A stretch of DNA of 64,000 nt from assembly GCF_947496875.1 (NCBI RefSeq), contig NZ_CANMEH010000001.1, positions 186,001 to 250,000 on the forward strand. Reading direction: 5' to 3'. The first letter of the stretch is position 1. Every line of letters starts with the position of its first letter. The notes under the pieces are model-generated. The model made no database searches. It worked only from the letters and a program-made list of their open reading frames with translations, and had not been told where the DNA came from. Shown here piece after piece: positions 7,824-18,352 of this stretch. The position numbers and the translations under genes were made by a program. This DNA is from an uncultured Paracoccus sp. GTDB taxonomy: Bacteria; Pseudomonadota; Alphaproteobacteria; Rhodobacterales; Rhodobacteraceae.

Positions 7824-8354
7824 TTGGCGCGCAGGTTCAGAGGCTCGGAAGAGGTCAAGGTCGACGCCAAGGGGCGCGTCTCGATCCCGGCCAAGTTCCG
7901 GCGCGTCTTCGAATCCTGCGATCCCGACTGGGAAACCGGCAGACGCCCGCAACTGGTGATCGTCTATGGCCGCGAGGATTGGCGGCACCTGGAACTCTAC
8001 ACGCTCGAGGCGATCGAGGAGATCGACGCCCAGATCGACCTGATGCAGCGCGGCTCGGCCGAACGGCGGCTGCTGGAATCGATCATGCACGGCGCCGCCG
8101 AAGAGGCCGAGATCGACACCGACGGCCGGCTCGTCCTGCCGCAGAAACTGCGCGAGAAGATCGGCCTGGACGACAAGGTCTTCTTCATCGCCGCGGGCGA
8201 CTATCTGAAGGTCTGGCGCCCGGAAACCTATGCCGAGGCCGAGGGCGAGGAGGTCGAGGCGCTGGTCGCCACCTTCGAGCCCGGCTTCGATCCCCGTGCG
8301 CTGCTGCCGCAACTGCCGCCAGCCGGGGCCCGGGCGCGGGCAGCCGAGGAGTGA
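7824..8354 (+). CDS. mraZ: MraZ transcriptional regulator of the division/cell-wall cluster
   Basis: A 176-residue protein with two SpoVT/AbrB-type half-sites, [14 protein letters not shown] and [14 protein letters not shown]. MraZ forms a ring and binds repeats upstream of mraZ to control the dcw cluster. The start is set at TTG 7824, giving [18 protein letters not shown], which matches the family N-terminus, with AAAGGA about ten bases upstream. An in-frame ATG at 7737 would add 29 atypical Arg/Pro-rich residues. The stop overlaps rsmH by one base (TGATG). Confidence 0.93.
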   Translation: MARRFRGSEEVKVDAKGRVSIPAKFRRVFESCDPDWETGRRPQLVIVYGREDWRHLELYTLEAIEEIDAQIDLMQRGSAERRLLESIMHGAAEEAEIDTDGRLVLPQKLREKIGLDDKVFFIAAGDYLKVWRPETYAEAEGEEVEALVATFEPGFDPRALLPQLPPAGARARAAEE

Positions 8355-9322
8355 TGTCGGAGGGGGCCCCGCATCAGCCGGTCCTGCTGGGCCGGCTGCT
8401 GGCCGCCGTGGCGCCCGTCCGTGGCCTGTGGATCGATGGCACCTTCGGCGCGGGCGGATACGCGCGCGGCCTGCTGGAGGCGGGCGCCAATCGGGTGATC
8501 GGCATCGACCGCGATCCCAGCGTCTTCGATCTGGCCCGCGGCTGGTCCGGCGGGTTCGGCGACAGGCTGACCCTGGTCGAGGGGCGGTTTTCGGAACTGG
8601 ACCGACTGGCCGGGCAACCGGTCGACGGCGTGGTGCTGGATCTGGGCGTCAGTTCGATGCAACTGGACCAGCCGGATCGCGGCTTTTCGTTCCTGCGTGA
8701 CGGGCCGCTGGACATGCGGATGGGCGGCGACGGACCCAGTGCCGCCGACCTGCTGAACGCCGCGGACGAGGCACGGATCGCCGACGTGCTCTATCACTAT
8801 GGCGAGGAACGCGCCGCCCGGCGCATCGCCCGCGCCATCGTCGCCGCCCGGCCGCTGGACCGCACCGCCCAACTGGCCGAGATCGTGCAGTCCTGCCTGC
8901 CCCGGGCCAAGCCGGGACAAAGCCATCCGGCGACCCGGACGTTCCAGGCGATCCGCATCTGGGTGAACGACGAATTCGGCGAACTGGTCGCAGGGCTGAC
9001 CGCCGCCGAGCGGGCGCTGCGGCCGGGCGGGCGGCTGGCGGTGGTCAGCTTCCACTCGCTGGAGGACCGGATCGTCAAGCGCTTCATGCAGGCGCGGGCC
9101 AATGCGGCAGGGGGCGGCAGCCGTCACGCGCCGGTCGTGGCCCAGGACGCGCCCGCCTTTACCCTGCCGTTCCGTCGCGCCATCAGCGCCGATGCGGACG
9201 AGCTTGCCGCCAACCCCCGCGCTCGGTCGGCGTTCCTGCGCGTCGCCATCCGCACCGACGCGCCGGCGGGACAGGTGGATCGCCGGGCGCTGGCCATGCC
9301 CGAACTGCCGGGGGCAGGCTGA
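8354..9322 (+). CDS. rsmH: 16S rRNA (cytosine(1402)-N4)-methyltransferase RsmH
   Basis: A 322-residue protein starting [16 protein letters not shown], with SAM-binding motif [14 protein letters not shown] and the family-specific [14 protein letters not shown] plus [28 protein letters not shown] near the C-terminus is also diagnostic. It methylates N4 of C1402 in the 16S decoding centre. It is embedded in the dcw cluster, overlapping mraZ and ftsL by one base each, so translation is probably coupled. Confidence 0.97.
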   Translation: MSEGAPHQPVLLGRLLAAVAPVRGLWIDGTFGAGGYARGLLEAGANRVIGIDRDPSVFDLARGWSGGFGDRLTLVEGRFSELDRLAGQPVDGVVLDLGVSSMQLDQPDRGFSFLRDGPLDMRMGGDGPSAADLLNAADEARIADVLYHYGEERAARRIARAIVAARPLDRTAQLAEIVQSCLPRAKPGQSHPATRTFQAIRIWVNDEFGELVAGLTAAERALRPGGRLAVVSFHSLEDRIVKRFMQARANAAGGGSRHAPVVAQDAPAFTLPFRRAISADADELAANPRARSAFLRVAIRTDAPAGQVDRRALAMPELPGAG

Positions 9323-9822
9323 TGCGGGCGCTGCTTTACGCCGCGACGGTGCTGATGGTGATGGGCCTGGCATTCTGGGCCTATCGCGAGAACTATCGCA
9401 CCCAGGCCGCCATCGACGACATGAACCGGGTCCAGAACGAGATTGCGGGCCTGCGCGAACAGCTGGGCGTGCTGCGCGCCGAATGGGCCTTCCTGAACCG
9501 TCCCGAGCGGCTGCGCGAACTGGTCGACCTGAATTTCGACCGGCTCAGGCTGGTGCCGGTCCAGGCGGATCAGTTCGTCGACACGACGCATGTCGATTAT
9601 CCTGCGCCGCGGGAACCGGATCCCCTGTCTGACGCTGACCCGATGGCCGACGTCGACGGACCGGCGGACGGGGCGGACATGGCCGCGGCGCCCGCCAGTG
9701 CTGGCGCTGCCATTCCCGACCGCGTCGCGCCGTCGCCGCAGGCGGCGGACGCTGCCGACCCGCAGGGGGCAAGCTCGCCCACCACCGCCCGCCGCCCCGT
9801 TCCCAAGGAGAGACAGCCGTGA
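9322..9822 (+). CDS. ftsL: Cell division protein FtsL
   Basis: A 166-residue protein. A single N-terminal membrane segment (about residues 3-19) is followed by a heptad-rich stretch (NRVQNEIAGLREQLGVLRAE) and the FtsL-typical WAFLNRPERLRELVD. Together with FtsB and FtsQ it links the divisome to FtsWI in the periplasm. The last 70 residues are an Ala/Pro/Asp-rich tail longer than in E. coli FtsL. Position between rsmH and ftsI is canonical. Confidence 0.92.
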   Translation: MRALLYAATVLMVMGLAFWAYRENYRTQAAIDDMNRVQNEIAGLREQLGVLRAEWAFLNRPERLRELVDLNFDRLRLVPVQADQFVDTTHVDYPAPREPDPLSDADPMADVDGPADGADMAAAPASAGAAIPDRVAPSPQAADAADPQGASSPTTARRPVPKERQP

Positions 9823-11624
9823 TCCGCACCCCCCTGCGTCCCTTGGCCCGCATCCTTCGCGCCCGCGAGACCGGCGAGGACCCCGACGCGATCGAGGCCG
9901 AGAACCGCGCCAGGCGCCATGCCGAAATCCAGGACAAGGCGCGTCGCCGGGCCCGCGGGCGACTGCTGGTGATGGCCGGCGCCTTCCTCGTGGCGTTCGG
10001 CACGGTCGGTGTGCGGATGGGGGCGCTGGCGTCCAGCGATCCCAGCGAGCCGCGCGCCCAGGCGACCGGGGCGCAGATCATCTCGCAGCGGGCCGACATC
10101 GTGGACCGGCGCGGGCGGGTGCTGGCGACCAACCTGTCGACGCACGCGCTTTATGCCCATCCGCAGCAGATGGTCGATCCGGAACGCGCCGCGCGCGAGC
10201 TGGCGAAGATCTTTCCCGATCTGGACCGCGAGCGGCTGACCCGCAACTTCACCGGCAAGCGCAGCTTCGTCTGGGTCAAGAAGAAGCTGTCGCCCGAGCA
10301 GATGCAGGCCGTCCACGACATCGGAGAGCCGGGCCTGCTGTTCGGCCCCCGCGAGATGCGGCTGTACCCGAACGGTCACCTCGCCAGTCACATCCTCGGC
10401 GGCTCGACCTTCGGGGCCGAGGGCGTCAGCAGCGCCGAGGTGCTGGGCATGGCAGGCGTCGAAAAGGCGTTCGACCGCTGGTTGCGCGACCCCGCCAACG
10501 CCGGCGCCCCGCTGACGCTGTCGATCGACCTGACCGCCCAGTCGGCGATGGAGGAGGTGCTGTCGAACGGGATGCGGGTGATGAACGCCAAGGGCGCCGC
10601 CGCGGTCCTGATGGAGGTCCGGACCGGCGAGATCCTGGCGATGGCAAGCCTGCCCGATTTCGATCCCAACGACCGGCCCCGGGCGCTGACCAAGGGCGAT
10701 GCGTCCGACAGCCCGCTGTTCAACCGGGTCGTCCAGGGGCAGTACGAGCTGGGGTCGACCTTCAAGATCTTTCCGGTCGTCCAGGCGATGAACGAACGGC
10801 TGGTCAATCCCAACACGCTGATCAACGCCAGCTCGCCCATGAAGATCGGCAAGTACCTGATCCACGACTTCCACAATTACGGCCGCAGCCTGTCGGTTGC
10901 CGACATCATCGCGAAGTCGTCGAATGTCGGCACGGTCCGGATCGCCCAGATGCTGGGCGCCGAACGGCAGCGCGACTTTCTGCAGAAGCTGGGCTTCTTC
11001 GAGCCGACCCCGATCGAGATGGCCGAGGCGCCCACCGGCAAGCCGCTGGTACCGACGCGCTGGCCGGCAGTGACTGCCGCGACGGTGGCGTTCGGGCACG
11101 GCCTGGCCGCCAGCCCGCTGCATCTGGCCGCGGCCTACGCCACCATCGCCAATGACGGACGCAAGGTTCGCCCGACGCTGGTGCATCGCCGCGAGCATCC
11201 GCAGGGCGAGGTGGTGCTGTCCGAGGCGGCGGCCGCGGCCGGACGCAAGCTGCTGCGCCAGGTCGTCACCCGTGGTACCGCCAAGGCGGCCGAGGTCGAG
11301 GGCTATGACGTTGCCGGCAAGACCGGCACCGCCGACAAGCCGCGACGCGGCGGCGGCTATCACGACAACAAGGTCGTCTCGACCTTTGCCAGCATGTATC
11401 CGTCCGACCGCCCCGAATACGTGCTGGTGGTGACGCTGGACGAGCCGTCGGTGCGGACCGCCAGCGGGGTCGCCGCGCGCACCGCCGGGGCGACGGCGGC
11501 GCCCGTCGCGGCCGAACTGGTCCGCCGCCTGTCCCCGATCATGGGTCTGCGCCGGCAGGGGGACGAGGCGCTGCCGGTGATTGGAAACCGCCCCGCGGTT
11601 GATCTAAAGCTCGTCGCGAACTGA
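9819..11624 (+). CDS. ftsI: Septal peptidoglycan transpeptidase FtsI (PBP3)
   Basis: A 601-residue class B penicillin-binding protein. A basic cytoplasmic N-terminus and one membrane segment (about 52-70) precede the pedestal domain and the transpeptidase domain. The catalytic motifs are S313-T-F-K316 (GSTFKIF), S367-S-N (AKSSNVG) and K501-T-G (AGKTGTA). It cross-links septal peptidoglycan. The start is GTG 9819, overlapping the ftsL stop (GTGA), with AAGGAGAG upstream. Confidence 0.97.
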   Translation: MIRTPLRPLARILRARETGEDPDAIEAENRARRHAEIQDKARRRARGRLLVMAGAFLVAFGTVGVRMGALASSDPSEPRAQATGAQIISQRADIVDRRGRVLATNLSTHALYAHPQQMVDPERAARELAKIFPDLDRERLTRNFTGKRSFVWVKKKLSPEQMQAVHDIGEPGLLFGPREMRLYPNGHLASHILGGSTFGAEGVSSAEVLGMAGVEKAFDRWLRDPANAGAPLTLSIDLTAQSAMEEVLSNGMRVMNAKGAAAVLMEVRTGEILAMASLPDFDPNDRPRALTKGDASDSPLFNRVVQGQYELGSTFKIFPVVQAMNERLVNPNTLINASSPMKIGKYLIHDFHNYGRSLSVADIIAKSSNVGTVRIAQMLGAERQRDFLQKLGFFEPTPIEMAEAPTGKPLVPTRWPAVTAATVAFGHGLAASPLHLAAAYATIANDGRKVRPTLVHRREHPQGEVVLSEAAAAAGRKLLRQVVTRGTAKAAEVEGYDVAGKTGTADKPRRGGGYHDNKVVSTFASMYPSDRPEYVLVVTLDEPSVRTASGVAARTAGATAAPVAAELVRRLSPIMGLRRQGDEALPVIGNRPAVDLKLVAN

Positions 11625-11648
11625 CAGCGGAACGGATGGGCAGGACGG

Positions 11649-13151
11649 GTGACGGTGACGCAACAGGCTAGGCCATTGTCCGCGCTGGGGCTGCGGGCCC
11701 GGGGCGGGCACGACCCGCAGATTACCGGACTGTCGATCGATTCGCGCCAGGTGCGCGACGGGCATCTGTTTGCCGCATTGCCGGGATCGATGCCCTTATC
11801 GACGACCCATGGTGCAGAATTCGTGTCCTATGCGCTGCGCCAGGGCGCGGCCGCGATCCTGACCGACCGGCAGGGTGCCGAGATTGCCGCCGCCGATCTG
11901 GCCGGAGCGCAGGCCGCACTGGTGGTGGCCGAGGATGCGCGCGCGGCGCTGGCCGGGGTCGCGGCCCTGTGGTTCGGCGCCCAGCCGGACACCGTCGTGG
12001 CCGTGACCGGCACCTCGGGCAAGACCTCGGTGGTCAGCTTCACCCGGCAGATCTGGCAGGCGCTGGGCCACGGGGCGATCAGCCTGGGCACGATGGGCGT
12101 GCAGGGGGCCGTGCAGGCGCGTCTGGCCCACACCACGCCCGATCCCCTGACCCTGCACCGCATCCTGGCCGAGGCAGCGGGTGCCGGCGTGACCCATGCG
12201 GCGATGGAGGCGTCGTCGCACGGGCTGGACCAGCGGCGGCTGGACGGGGTGCGGGTCCGGGCCGGGGCGTTCACCAATTTCAGCCAGGACCATCTGGATT
12301 ATCACCACGATTTCGACAGCTATTTTGCCGCCAAGGCGCTGCTGTTCACCCATATCCTGCAACCTGACGACGCTGCGGTGGTCAACGTCGACGGCGAGCG
12401 GGGCCGTCAGATCGCCGATCTCGCCCGCGCCCGGGACCTGATCCTGACCACGATCGGGAGCGGGGCCGACTGCGACCTGCGCATCCTGGGCCAGCGTTAC
12501 GACTCGACCGGGCAGGACCTTCGCTTTTCGCTGCAGGGTGAAACCCATCTGATCCGGCTGAACCTGATCGGGGGGTTCCAGGCCGAAAACGTGCTGGCCG
12601 CTGCAGGGCTGTGCATCGCGACCGGCGATCCGGCCGACCGCGTTCTGGCGGCGCTGCCGGGGCTGACGACCGTCCGCGGGCGGATGGAACTGGCCGCGGT
12701 GCGCGACAACGGTGCGACGGTCTTCGTCGACTACGCGCACAAGCCGGGCGCGGTGATCGCGGCGCTGCAGTCGCTGCGCCCGCACGTGCTGGGCCGGATC
12801 ATCGTCGTCCTGGGGGCGGGCGGCGATCGCGACCGCGGCAAGCGCCCGCTGATGGGCCAGGCGGCGCGCGAGCATGCGGATGTGGTGTACATCACCGACG
12901 ACAATCCCCGCACCGAGGACCCTGCGGCGATCCGGGCCGAGGTAATGGCGGGCGCCGGGCCCGAGGCGACCGAGGTGCCCGACCGCGCCGAGGCGATCCT
13001 GCGCGGAGTCGATGCGCTGGAACCCGGCGACGCGCTGCTGATCGCCGGAAAGGGACACGAGACCGGGCAGATCGTCGGCACCGACGTGTTTCCGTTCGAC
13101 GACGCGGAACAGGCCTCCGTCGCGGTGGCCGCGCTGGATGGCCGGATATGA
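11649..13151 (+). CDS. murE: UDP-MurNAc-L-Ala-D-Glu:meso-DAP ligase MurE
   Basis: A 500-residue Mur ligase. The ATP loop is TGTSGKTS (K125), the central domain has the conserved EASSHGLDQ, and the C-terminal domain has DNPRTED (DNPR at 418-421). The Arg of DNPR marks specificity for meso-diaminopimelate rather than lysine. It adds the third residue of the peptide stem in the cytoplasm. Start GTG 11649. It overlaps murF by four bases (ATGA). Confidence 0.97.
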   Translation: MTVTQQARPLSALGLRARGGHDPQITGLSIDSRQVRDGHLFAALPGSMPLSTTHGAEFVSYALRQGAAAILTDRQGAEIAAADLAGAQAALVVAEDARAALAGVAALWFGAQPDTVVAVTGTSGKTSVVSFTRQIWQALGHGAISLGTMGVQGAVQARLAHTTPDPLTLHRILAEAAGAGVTHAAMEASSHGLDQRRLDGVRVRAGAFTNFSQDHLDYHHDFDSYFAAKALLFTHILQPDDAAVVNVDGERGRQIADLARARDLILTTIGSGADCDLRILGQRYDSTGQDLRFSLQGETHLIRLNLIGGFQAENVLAAAGLCIATGDPADRVLAALPGLTTVRGRMELAAVRDNGATVFVDYAHKPGAVIAALQSLRPHVLGRIIVVLGAGGDRDRGKRPLMGQAAREHADVVYITDDNPRTEDPAAIRAEVMAGAGPEATEVPDRAEAILRGVDALEPGDALLIAGKGHETGQIVGTDVFPFDDAEQASVAVAALDGRI

Positions 13152-14533
13152 GCCTGTGGACATCGGATGACGCCGCCGCGGCGACCGGCGGGCGGACCAC
13201 CGCCAGCTGGACCGCATCGGGGCTGTCGATCGACACCCGCACGATCCGCCCCGGCGACCTGTTCGTGGCGCTGAAGGACGTGCGCGACGGGCATGATTTC
13301 GTGGCCCAGGCGCTGGACCGTGGCGCGGCCGCGGCGCTGGTCAGCCACGTTCCCGCCGGTGTGCCGGCCGACGCGCCGCTGCTGGTCGTGCCCGATGTGG
13401 TTGCGGCGCTCGAATCCCTTGGGCGCGCCGCCCGGGCCCGGACGCGGGCGCGTGTGCTGGCGATCACCGGCAGTGTCGGCAAGACCTCGACCAAGGACAT
13501 GGCGGCGGCGGCGCTGGCCGGGCAGGGCCGGGTTCATGCCGCCGAGGCCAGCCTGAACAATCATTGGGGCGTGCCCCTGACGCTGGCCCGGATGCCGGCC
13601 GATACCGACTGGGCGATCCTGGAGCTGGGCATGAACCACCCGGGCGAGATCGCGCCCCTGTCCCGTATGGCCCGGCCGCATGTGGCGATGATCACCACGG
13701 TCGGTGCCGCGCATATGGAAGCGTTCGGCAGCCTGGACGGGATCGCCCGCGAAAAGGCCGCCATCTTCGACGGGCTGGAGCCCGCCGGCCACGCGATCCT
13801 GCCCGAGGACCTGCCGGTCACCCCGATCCTGCGCGACGCAGCCGACAGGGCCGGTGCGATCGTGGTGGGGTTCGGTGCCGCCGGCATGGCGCGGCCCTTG
13901 TCGGCAAAGGTGGACGATCAGGGGCAGACGCATGTGCGCGCGCGGATCCTGGGGCAGGATGTCGGCTTCATGCTGGCCAGTGCTGGCGCGCATTTCGTGA
14001 TGAACGCGGTGGGGGTCCTGGCCGCGCTGGCGGCGATGGGTGCCGATCTGGACCGGGCCGCCGCGGATCTGGCTGGCTGGCGTCCCTACAAGGGGCGCGG
14101 CGGGGTCGAACGGATCGGCGGGATCACCCTGCTGGACGACAGCTACAACGCCAATCCCACCAGCCTGGCGGCCGGGCTGGCGACGTTGAACCGGCTGCCC
14201 GGCAGCCGCCGGGTCGCGATCCTGGGGGACATGCTGGAACTTGGCGTCGACGAGGCGCGGCTGCACGCCGCTGTGGCCGACGACCCGGCCATGCGGGAGA
14301 TCGGCCTGGTCCATGCCTGCGGGCCCAGGATGCGTCACCTGTACGAAGCCCTGCCGCCAGCACGACGCGGAATCTGGACCGAAACCGCGGACGAGCTGTG
14401 CGCCCGCGCCGCCGAGCTGGTCGCCGATGGCGACGTGGTCTTCGTGAAGGGCTCCAAGGGATCGCGGGTCGCTGCCGTGGTTGACGCGATCCGGAAAAGC
14501 CGGCAGACGCCGCCGCCAGACACAAAAGGCTGA
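13148..14533 (+). CDS. murF: UDP-MurNAc-tripeptide:D-Ala-D-Ala ligase MurF
   Basis: A 461-residue Mur ligase with N-terminal substrate domain ([16 protein letters not shown]), ATP loop [11 protein letters not shown] (K112), [11 protein letters not shown] and [10 protein letters not shown], all MurF hallmarks. It completes the UDP-MurNAc-pentapeptide by adding D-Ala-D-Ala. Its ATG overlaps the murE stop, and mraY follows after five bases, so the three genes are read as one unit. Confidence 0.97.
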   Translation: MSLWTSDDAAAATGGRTTASWTASGLSIDTRTIRPGDLFVALKDVRDGHDFVAQALDRGAAAALVSHVPAGVPADAPLLVVPDVVAALESLGRAARARTRARVLAITGSVGKTSTKDMAAAALAGQGRVHAAEASLNNHWGVPLTLARMPADTDWAILELGMNHPGEIAPLSRMARPHVAMITTVGAAHMEAFGSLDGIAREKAAIFDGLEPAGHAILPEDLPVTPILRDAADRAGAIVVGFGAAGMARPLSAKVDDQGQTHVRARILGQDVGFMLASAGAHFVMNAVGVLAALAAMGADLDRAAADLAGWRPYKGRGGVERIGGITLLDDSYNANPTSLAAGLATLNRLPGSRRVAILGDMLELGVDEARLHAAVADDPAMREIGLVHACGPRMRHLYEALPPARRGIWTETADELCARAAELVADGDVVFVKGSKGSRVAAVVDAIRKSRQTPPPDTKG

Positions 14534-14538
14534 ACTGC

Positions 14539-15621
14539 ATGCTCTACTGGCTCGCGACTCTGTCCCCGGACGGCGGCGGCATCTTCAACCTGTTCCGCTA
14601 CATCACCTTTCGGGCCGGAGCCGGGTTCTTCACCGCGCTGCTGTTCGGCTTCATCTTCGGGCGGCCGCTGATCAACTGGCTGCGGGTCAAGCAGAAACGC
14701 GGCCAGCCGCTGCGCGACATCGGACCGGACCACGTCCACAAGGGCGGCACCCCGACCATGGGCGGGCTGCTGATCCTGTCGTCGCTGGTCGTGTCCACCC
14801 TGCTGTGGGCGCGGCTGGACAATGCCTATGTGTGGATCGTCCTGCTGGTGACCGTGGCGTTCGCCCTGATCGGGTTCGCCGACGATTATGCCAAGGTCAA
14901 GAAATACAGCCATGCGGGGGTGTCGGGGCGGGTGCGGATGGGCATCGGCCTGGTCGTGGCGGCGCTGGCCGGACTTGCCGTCGCCGGCTTCAACCCGGGC
15001 GACCTGTCCGGGCAGCTGGCGTTGCCATTCTTCAAGAATGCGCTGCTCGACCTCGGGCTGTTCTTCATTCCCTTCGCCATGTTCGTGATCGTGGGCGCGG
15101 CGAACGCGGTCAACCTGACCGACGGGCTGGACGGGCTGGCGATCGGGCCGGTGATGATCGCCGCCGCGACCTTCGGGGTGATCAGCTATTTGGTCGGCAA
15201 CAAGATCTTTGCCGATTACCTGGGCGTGCATTTCGTCCCCGGCACGGGCGAACTGGTGGTGTTCACCGCGGCGCTGATCGGCGGCGGGCTGGGGTTCCTG
15301 TGGTATAACGCCCCGCCCGCGGCGGTGTTCATGGGCGACACCGGGTCGCTGGCGCTGGGCGGCGCCCTGGGCGCCATCGCGGTCTGCATCAAGCACGAGA
15401 TCGTGCTTGCCATCGTCGGCGGCCTGTTCGTGGTCGAGGCGCTGAGCGTCATGATCCAGGTCTTCTATTTCAAGCGGACCGGCAAGCGCGTGTTCCTGAT
15501 GGCTCCGATCCACCATCACTTCGAGAAGAAGGGCTGGGCCGAGCCGCAGATCGTCATCCGCTTCTGGATCATCGCCGTCGTGCTGGCGCTGATCGGGCTG
15601 AGCACGCTGAAGCTTCGGTAA
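14539..15621 (+). CDS. mraY: Phospho-MurNAc-pentapeptide transferase MraY
   Basis: A 360-residue polytopic membrane protein of typical length with about ten hydrophobic segments. The active-site motifs are visible: KGGTPTMGG, the Asp pair in GFADDYAKV (D115-D116), [10 protein letters not shown] (D195 and D198) and [12 protein letters not shown]. It transfers phospho-MurNAc-pentapeptide to undecaprenyl phosphate, making lipid I at the inner membrane. Confidence 0.98.
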   Translation: MLYWLATLSPDGGGIFNLFRYITFRAGAGFFTALLFGFIFGRPLINWLRVKQKRGQPLRDIGPDHVHKGGTPTMGGLLILSSLVVSTLLWARLDNAYVWIVLLVTVAFALIGFADDYAKVKKYSHAGVSGRVRMGIGLVVAALAGLAVAGFNPGDLSGQLALPFFKNALLDLGLFFIPFAMFVIVGAANAVNLTDGLDGLAIGPVMIAAATFGVISYLVGNKIFADYLGVHFVPGTGELVVFTAALIGGGLGFLWYNAPPAAVFMGDTGSLALGGALGAIAVCIKHEIVLAIVGGLFVVEALSVMIQVFYFKRTGKRVFLMAPIHHHFEKKGWAEPQIVIRFWIIAVVLALIGLSTLKLR

Positions 15622-15663
15622 GACCCGGCCGGGTCTTGACTGGCAAGAAGAGAGGTTCTGTCC

Positions 15664-17067
15664 ATGATCCCCGTTCAGGGCGTTGAGAACCAGACCATCG
15701 CCGTGCTCGGACTCGGCCGGTCCGGGCGCGCGACGGCGGCGGCACTGGCGGCTGGTGGGGCGCATGTGATCGCCTGGGACGACAGCGCCGAGACCCGAGC
15801 GGGCGCCGAGGCGGACGGGATGACGCTGGTCGATCTGACCCGCGAGGCGGGCTGGGACCGCCAGATCGACGCGCTGATCACCTCCCCCGGGATCCCGCAT
15901 CTTTATCCGCAGCCCCACCCCGCCATTGCGCTGGCCTGCGCCCGCGGGGTGCCGGTCGACAACGATGTCGGCCTGTTCTTCCGCAGCTTTGCCACTGCCG
16001 GGTGGGACGACTTCGCCACGCCGCCCCGGGTGATCTGCGTCACCGGATCGAACGGCAAGTCGACCACTACGGCGCTGATCCACCACATCCTGCAGGAGGC
16101 CGGGCGCCCGACCCAGATGGGCGGCAACATCGGTACCGGGGTGCTGGCGCTGGAGGCGCCCGAGGATGGCGAGATCGTGGTGCTGGAACTCAGCAGCTAC
16201 CAGACCGAACTGGCCCGGGCGCTGACCCCGGACGTGGCGGTCTTCACCAACCTGTCGCCCGACCATCTGGACCGGCATGGCGGGCCCGGGGGCTATTTCG
16301 CGGCCAAGCGGCGCCTGTTCGCCGAAGGCGGACCCGATCGCTGCATCATCGGCGTGGACGAGGTCGAGGGTCGGTTCATGGCCGGCCAGCTGGCGCAGTC
16401 GCCGCAGGACGATCGGGTCATCCGGATTTCCGTGAATGCGCGGCTGGAACGGTTCGGCTGGTCGGTCTTTGCCCGCAAGGGCTTCCTGTCGGAATACCGC
16501 AAGGGACGACAGGTCGCGTCGCTCGACCTGCGCGGCATCACCGGCCTGCCCGGCGCGCACAACCACCAGAACGCTTGCGCCGCCTATGCCGCCTGCCGCG
16601 CGGTGGGGCTGGCGCCCCGCAGCATCGAGGCCGCGTTCCACAGCTTTGCCGGGCTGCCGCATCGCAGCCAGACCGTGGCCGAGATCGACGGCGTCCGGTG
16701 GGTCAACGACAGCAAGGCCACCAATGTCGACGCCGCGGAAAAGGCGCTACTGGCCTTCGACCGGATCCGCTGGATCGCCGGCGGCCTGGGCAAGGACGGC
16801 GGCATCGCCGCGCTGGCGCCGCACCTGGATCGCGTGGTCAAGGCCTATCTGATCGGCCATTCGGCGCGCAGCTTTGCCCTGCAGATCGGCCAGACCCCGC
16901 ACGAGGTGGTCGACACCATGGACGAGGCGGTGGCGCGCGCCGCCGCCGAGGCACAGCCCGGCGAAACCGTGCTGCTGGCCCCGGCCGCCGCGAGCTTCGA
17001 CCAGTACCCGAACTTCGAACGCCGCGGCGAGCATTTCACGGCGCTGGTCCAGGCGCTGCAGGGCTGA
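15664..17067 (+). CDS. murD: UDP-MurNAc-L-Ala:D-Glu ligase MurD
   Basis: A 467-residue Mur ligase with an N-terminal Rossmann-like domain ([12 protein letters not shown]), ATP loop TGSNGKSTT (K132), ELSSYQTEL and the C-terminal [12 protein letters not shown] and AGGLGKDGG motifs. It adds D-glutamate to UDP-MurNAc-L-alanine. AAGAGAGG lies before the ATG. A 118-base gap to ftsW, the longest inside the cluster after 11624, could hold an internal promoter, but none is clear. Confidence 0.97.
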   Translation: MIPVQGVENQTIAVLGLGRSGRATAAALAAGGAHVIAWDDSAETRAGAEADGMTLVDLTREAGWDRQIDALITSPGIPHLYPQPHPAIALACARGVPVDNDVGLFFRSFATAGWDDFATPPRVICVTGSNGKSTTTALIHHILQEAGRPTQMGGNIGTGVLALEAPEDGEIVVLELSSYQTELARALTPDVAVFTNLSPDHLDRHGGPGGYFAAKRRLFAEGGPDRCIIGVDEVEGRFMAGQLAQSPQDDRVIRISVNARLERFGWSVFARKGFLSEYRKGRQVASLDLRGITGLPGAHNHQNACAAYAACRAVGLAPRSIEAAFHSFAGLPHRSQTVAEIDGVRWVNDSKATNVDAAEKALLAFDRIRWIAGGLGKDGGIAALAPHLDRVVKAYLIGHSARSFALQIGQTPHEVVDTMDEAVARAAAEAQPGETVLLAPAAASFDQYPNFERRGEHFTALVQALQG

Positions 17068-17185
17068 TCGTCAGCGGCAATCCGCTGTAGCGCCAGCGCG
17101 TGAATGAGGCTATTGTTGCCCGCAGACCCGGCAAACGGGCGACCCGGCGACGGGGCAAGGCAGAGGCAGTGACGACGGTGTTTCC

Positions 17186-18352
17186 ATGACCGAAATGGTC
17201 TTTGGCGCGACGCGTGTGCGTTCGGGCGATCCGATTCTTCCGCGCTGGTGGCGTACACTGGACAAATGGACGCTGGCCTGCGTGGTCGGCCTGTTCGCCA
17301 TCGGCATCCTGCTGGGGCTGGCGGCCTCGGTTCCGCTGGCCGAAAAGAACGGGCTGCCGCGGTTCCACTATGTCATTCGCCAAGGGGTGTTCGGCGGGGT
17401 GGCCCTGATGGTGCTGCTGGTGATGTCGATGCTGCCGCCGGTGCAGGTGCGTCGGCTGGGGGTGCTGCTGTTCAGCGCGTCATTCCTTCTGGTGCTGGCC
17501 CTGCCGGTGATCGGCACCGACTTCGGCAAGGGCGCGACGCGCTGGCTGAGCCTGGGGTTCACCTCGGTGCAGCCATCCGAATTTCTCAAGCCCGGGCTGG
17601 TCGCGCTGGTCGGCTGGTTCATGGCCTCCAGCCAGCAGGTGGGCGGCCCGCCGGGCAAGACCTATGCGGCCGGGGTCACGCTGATCGTGGTCGTGCTGCT
17701 GGCGCTGCAGCCGGATTTCGGGCAGGCGTCGCTGGTGCTGTTTTCCTGGGGGGTGATGTATTTCATCGCCGGGGCGTCGATGATCTATCTGGTCGGGGCG
17801 GTCGGCCTGACTGTCCTGGGGGGCATGTTCGCCTATGCCAATTCCGAACATTTCGCGCGGCGCATCAACGGCTTCCTGTCGCCCGAGATCGATCCGCGGA
17901 CCCAGATCGGCTATGCGACCAATGCCATCCAGGAGGGCGGGTTCTTCGGCGTGGGGGTGGGCGAAGGCACGGTGAAATGGTCGCTGCCCGACGCGCATAC
18001 GGACTTCATCATCGCGGTGGCGGCCGAGGAATACGGCTTCGTCATGGTGCTGGCCATCATCCTGCTCTACGCGACCGTCGTGTCGCGGTCACTGCTGCGG
18101 CTGATGGGCGAACGCGACCCGTTCGCGCGCATCGCCGGCACCGGGCTCGCCTGCGCCTTCGGCGTGCAGGCGCTAATCAACATGGGCGTCGCGGTGCGAC
18201 TGCTGCCGGCCAAGGGGATGACGCTGCCCTTCGTCAGCTATGGCGGATCCTCGCTGGTGGCATCGGGGATCGCCATGGGGATGCTGCTCGCCCTGACCCG
18301 GACGCGGCCGCAGGGCGATATCGGCGACCTGCTGGGGCGCGCCGGGCGATGA
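17186..18352 (+). CDS. ftsW: Septal peptidoglycan glycosyltransferase FtsW (SEDS family)
   Basis: A 388-residue membrane protein with about ten hydrophobic segments. The SEDS signature [19 protein letters not shown] and the conserved AAEEYGFV and [10 protein letters not shown] are present. It polymerises glycan strands from lipid II with FtsI as cognate transpeptidase. Its stop overlaps murG (ATGA). Confidence 0.97.
   Translation: MTEMVFGATRVRSGDPILPRWWRTLDKWTLACVVGLFAIGILLGLAASVPLAEKNGLPRFHYVIRQGVFGGVALMVLLVMSMLPPVQVRRLGVLLFSASFLLVLALPVIGTDFGKGATRWLSLGFTSVQPSEFLKPGLVALVGWFMASSQQVGGPPGKTYAAGVTLIVVVLLALQPDFGQASLVLFSWGVMYFIAGASMIYLVGAVGLTVLGGMFAYANSEHFARRINGFLSPEIDPRTQIGYATNAIQEGGFFGVGVGEGTVKWSLPDAHTDFIIAVAAEEYGFVMVLAIILLYATVVSRSLLRLMGERDPFARIAGTGLACAFGVQALINMGVAVRLLPAKGMTLPFVSYGGSSLVASGIAMGMLLALTRTRPQGDIGDLLGRAGR

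Noticed and set aside
9597..11363. Long minus-strand frame opposite ftsL and ftsI
   Set aside because: No recognisable domain; ftsI has all three penicillin-binding motifs on the other strand.
14335..16662. Very long minus-strand reading frame opposite mraY and murD
   Set aside because: Antisense of strongly coding genes; the sequence is His/Arg/Gln/Gly-rich low complexity, typical of a high-GC shadow frame.
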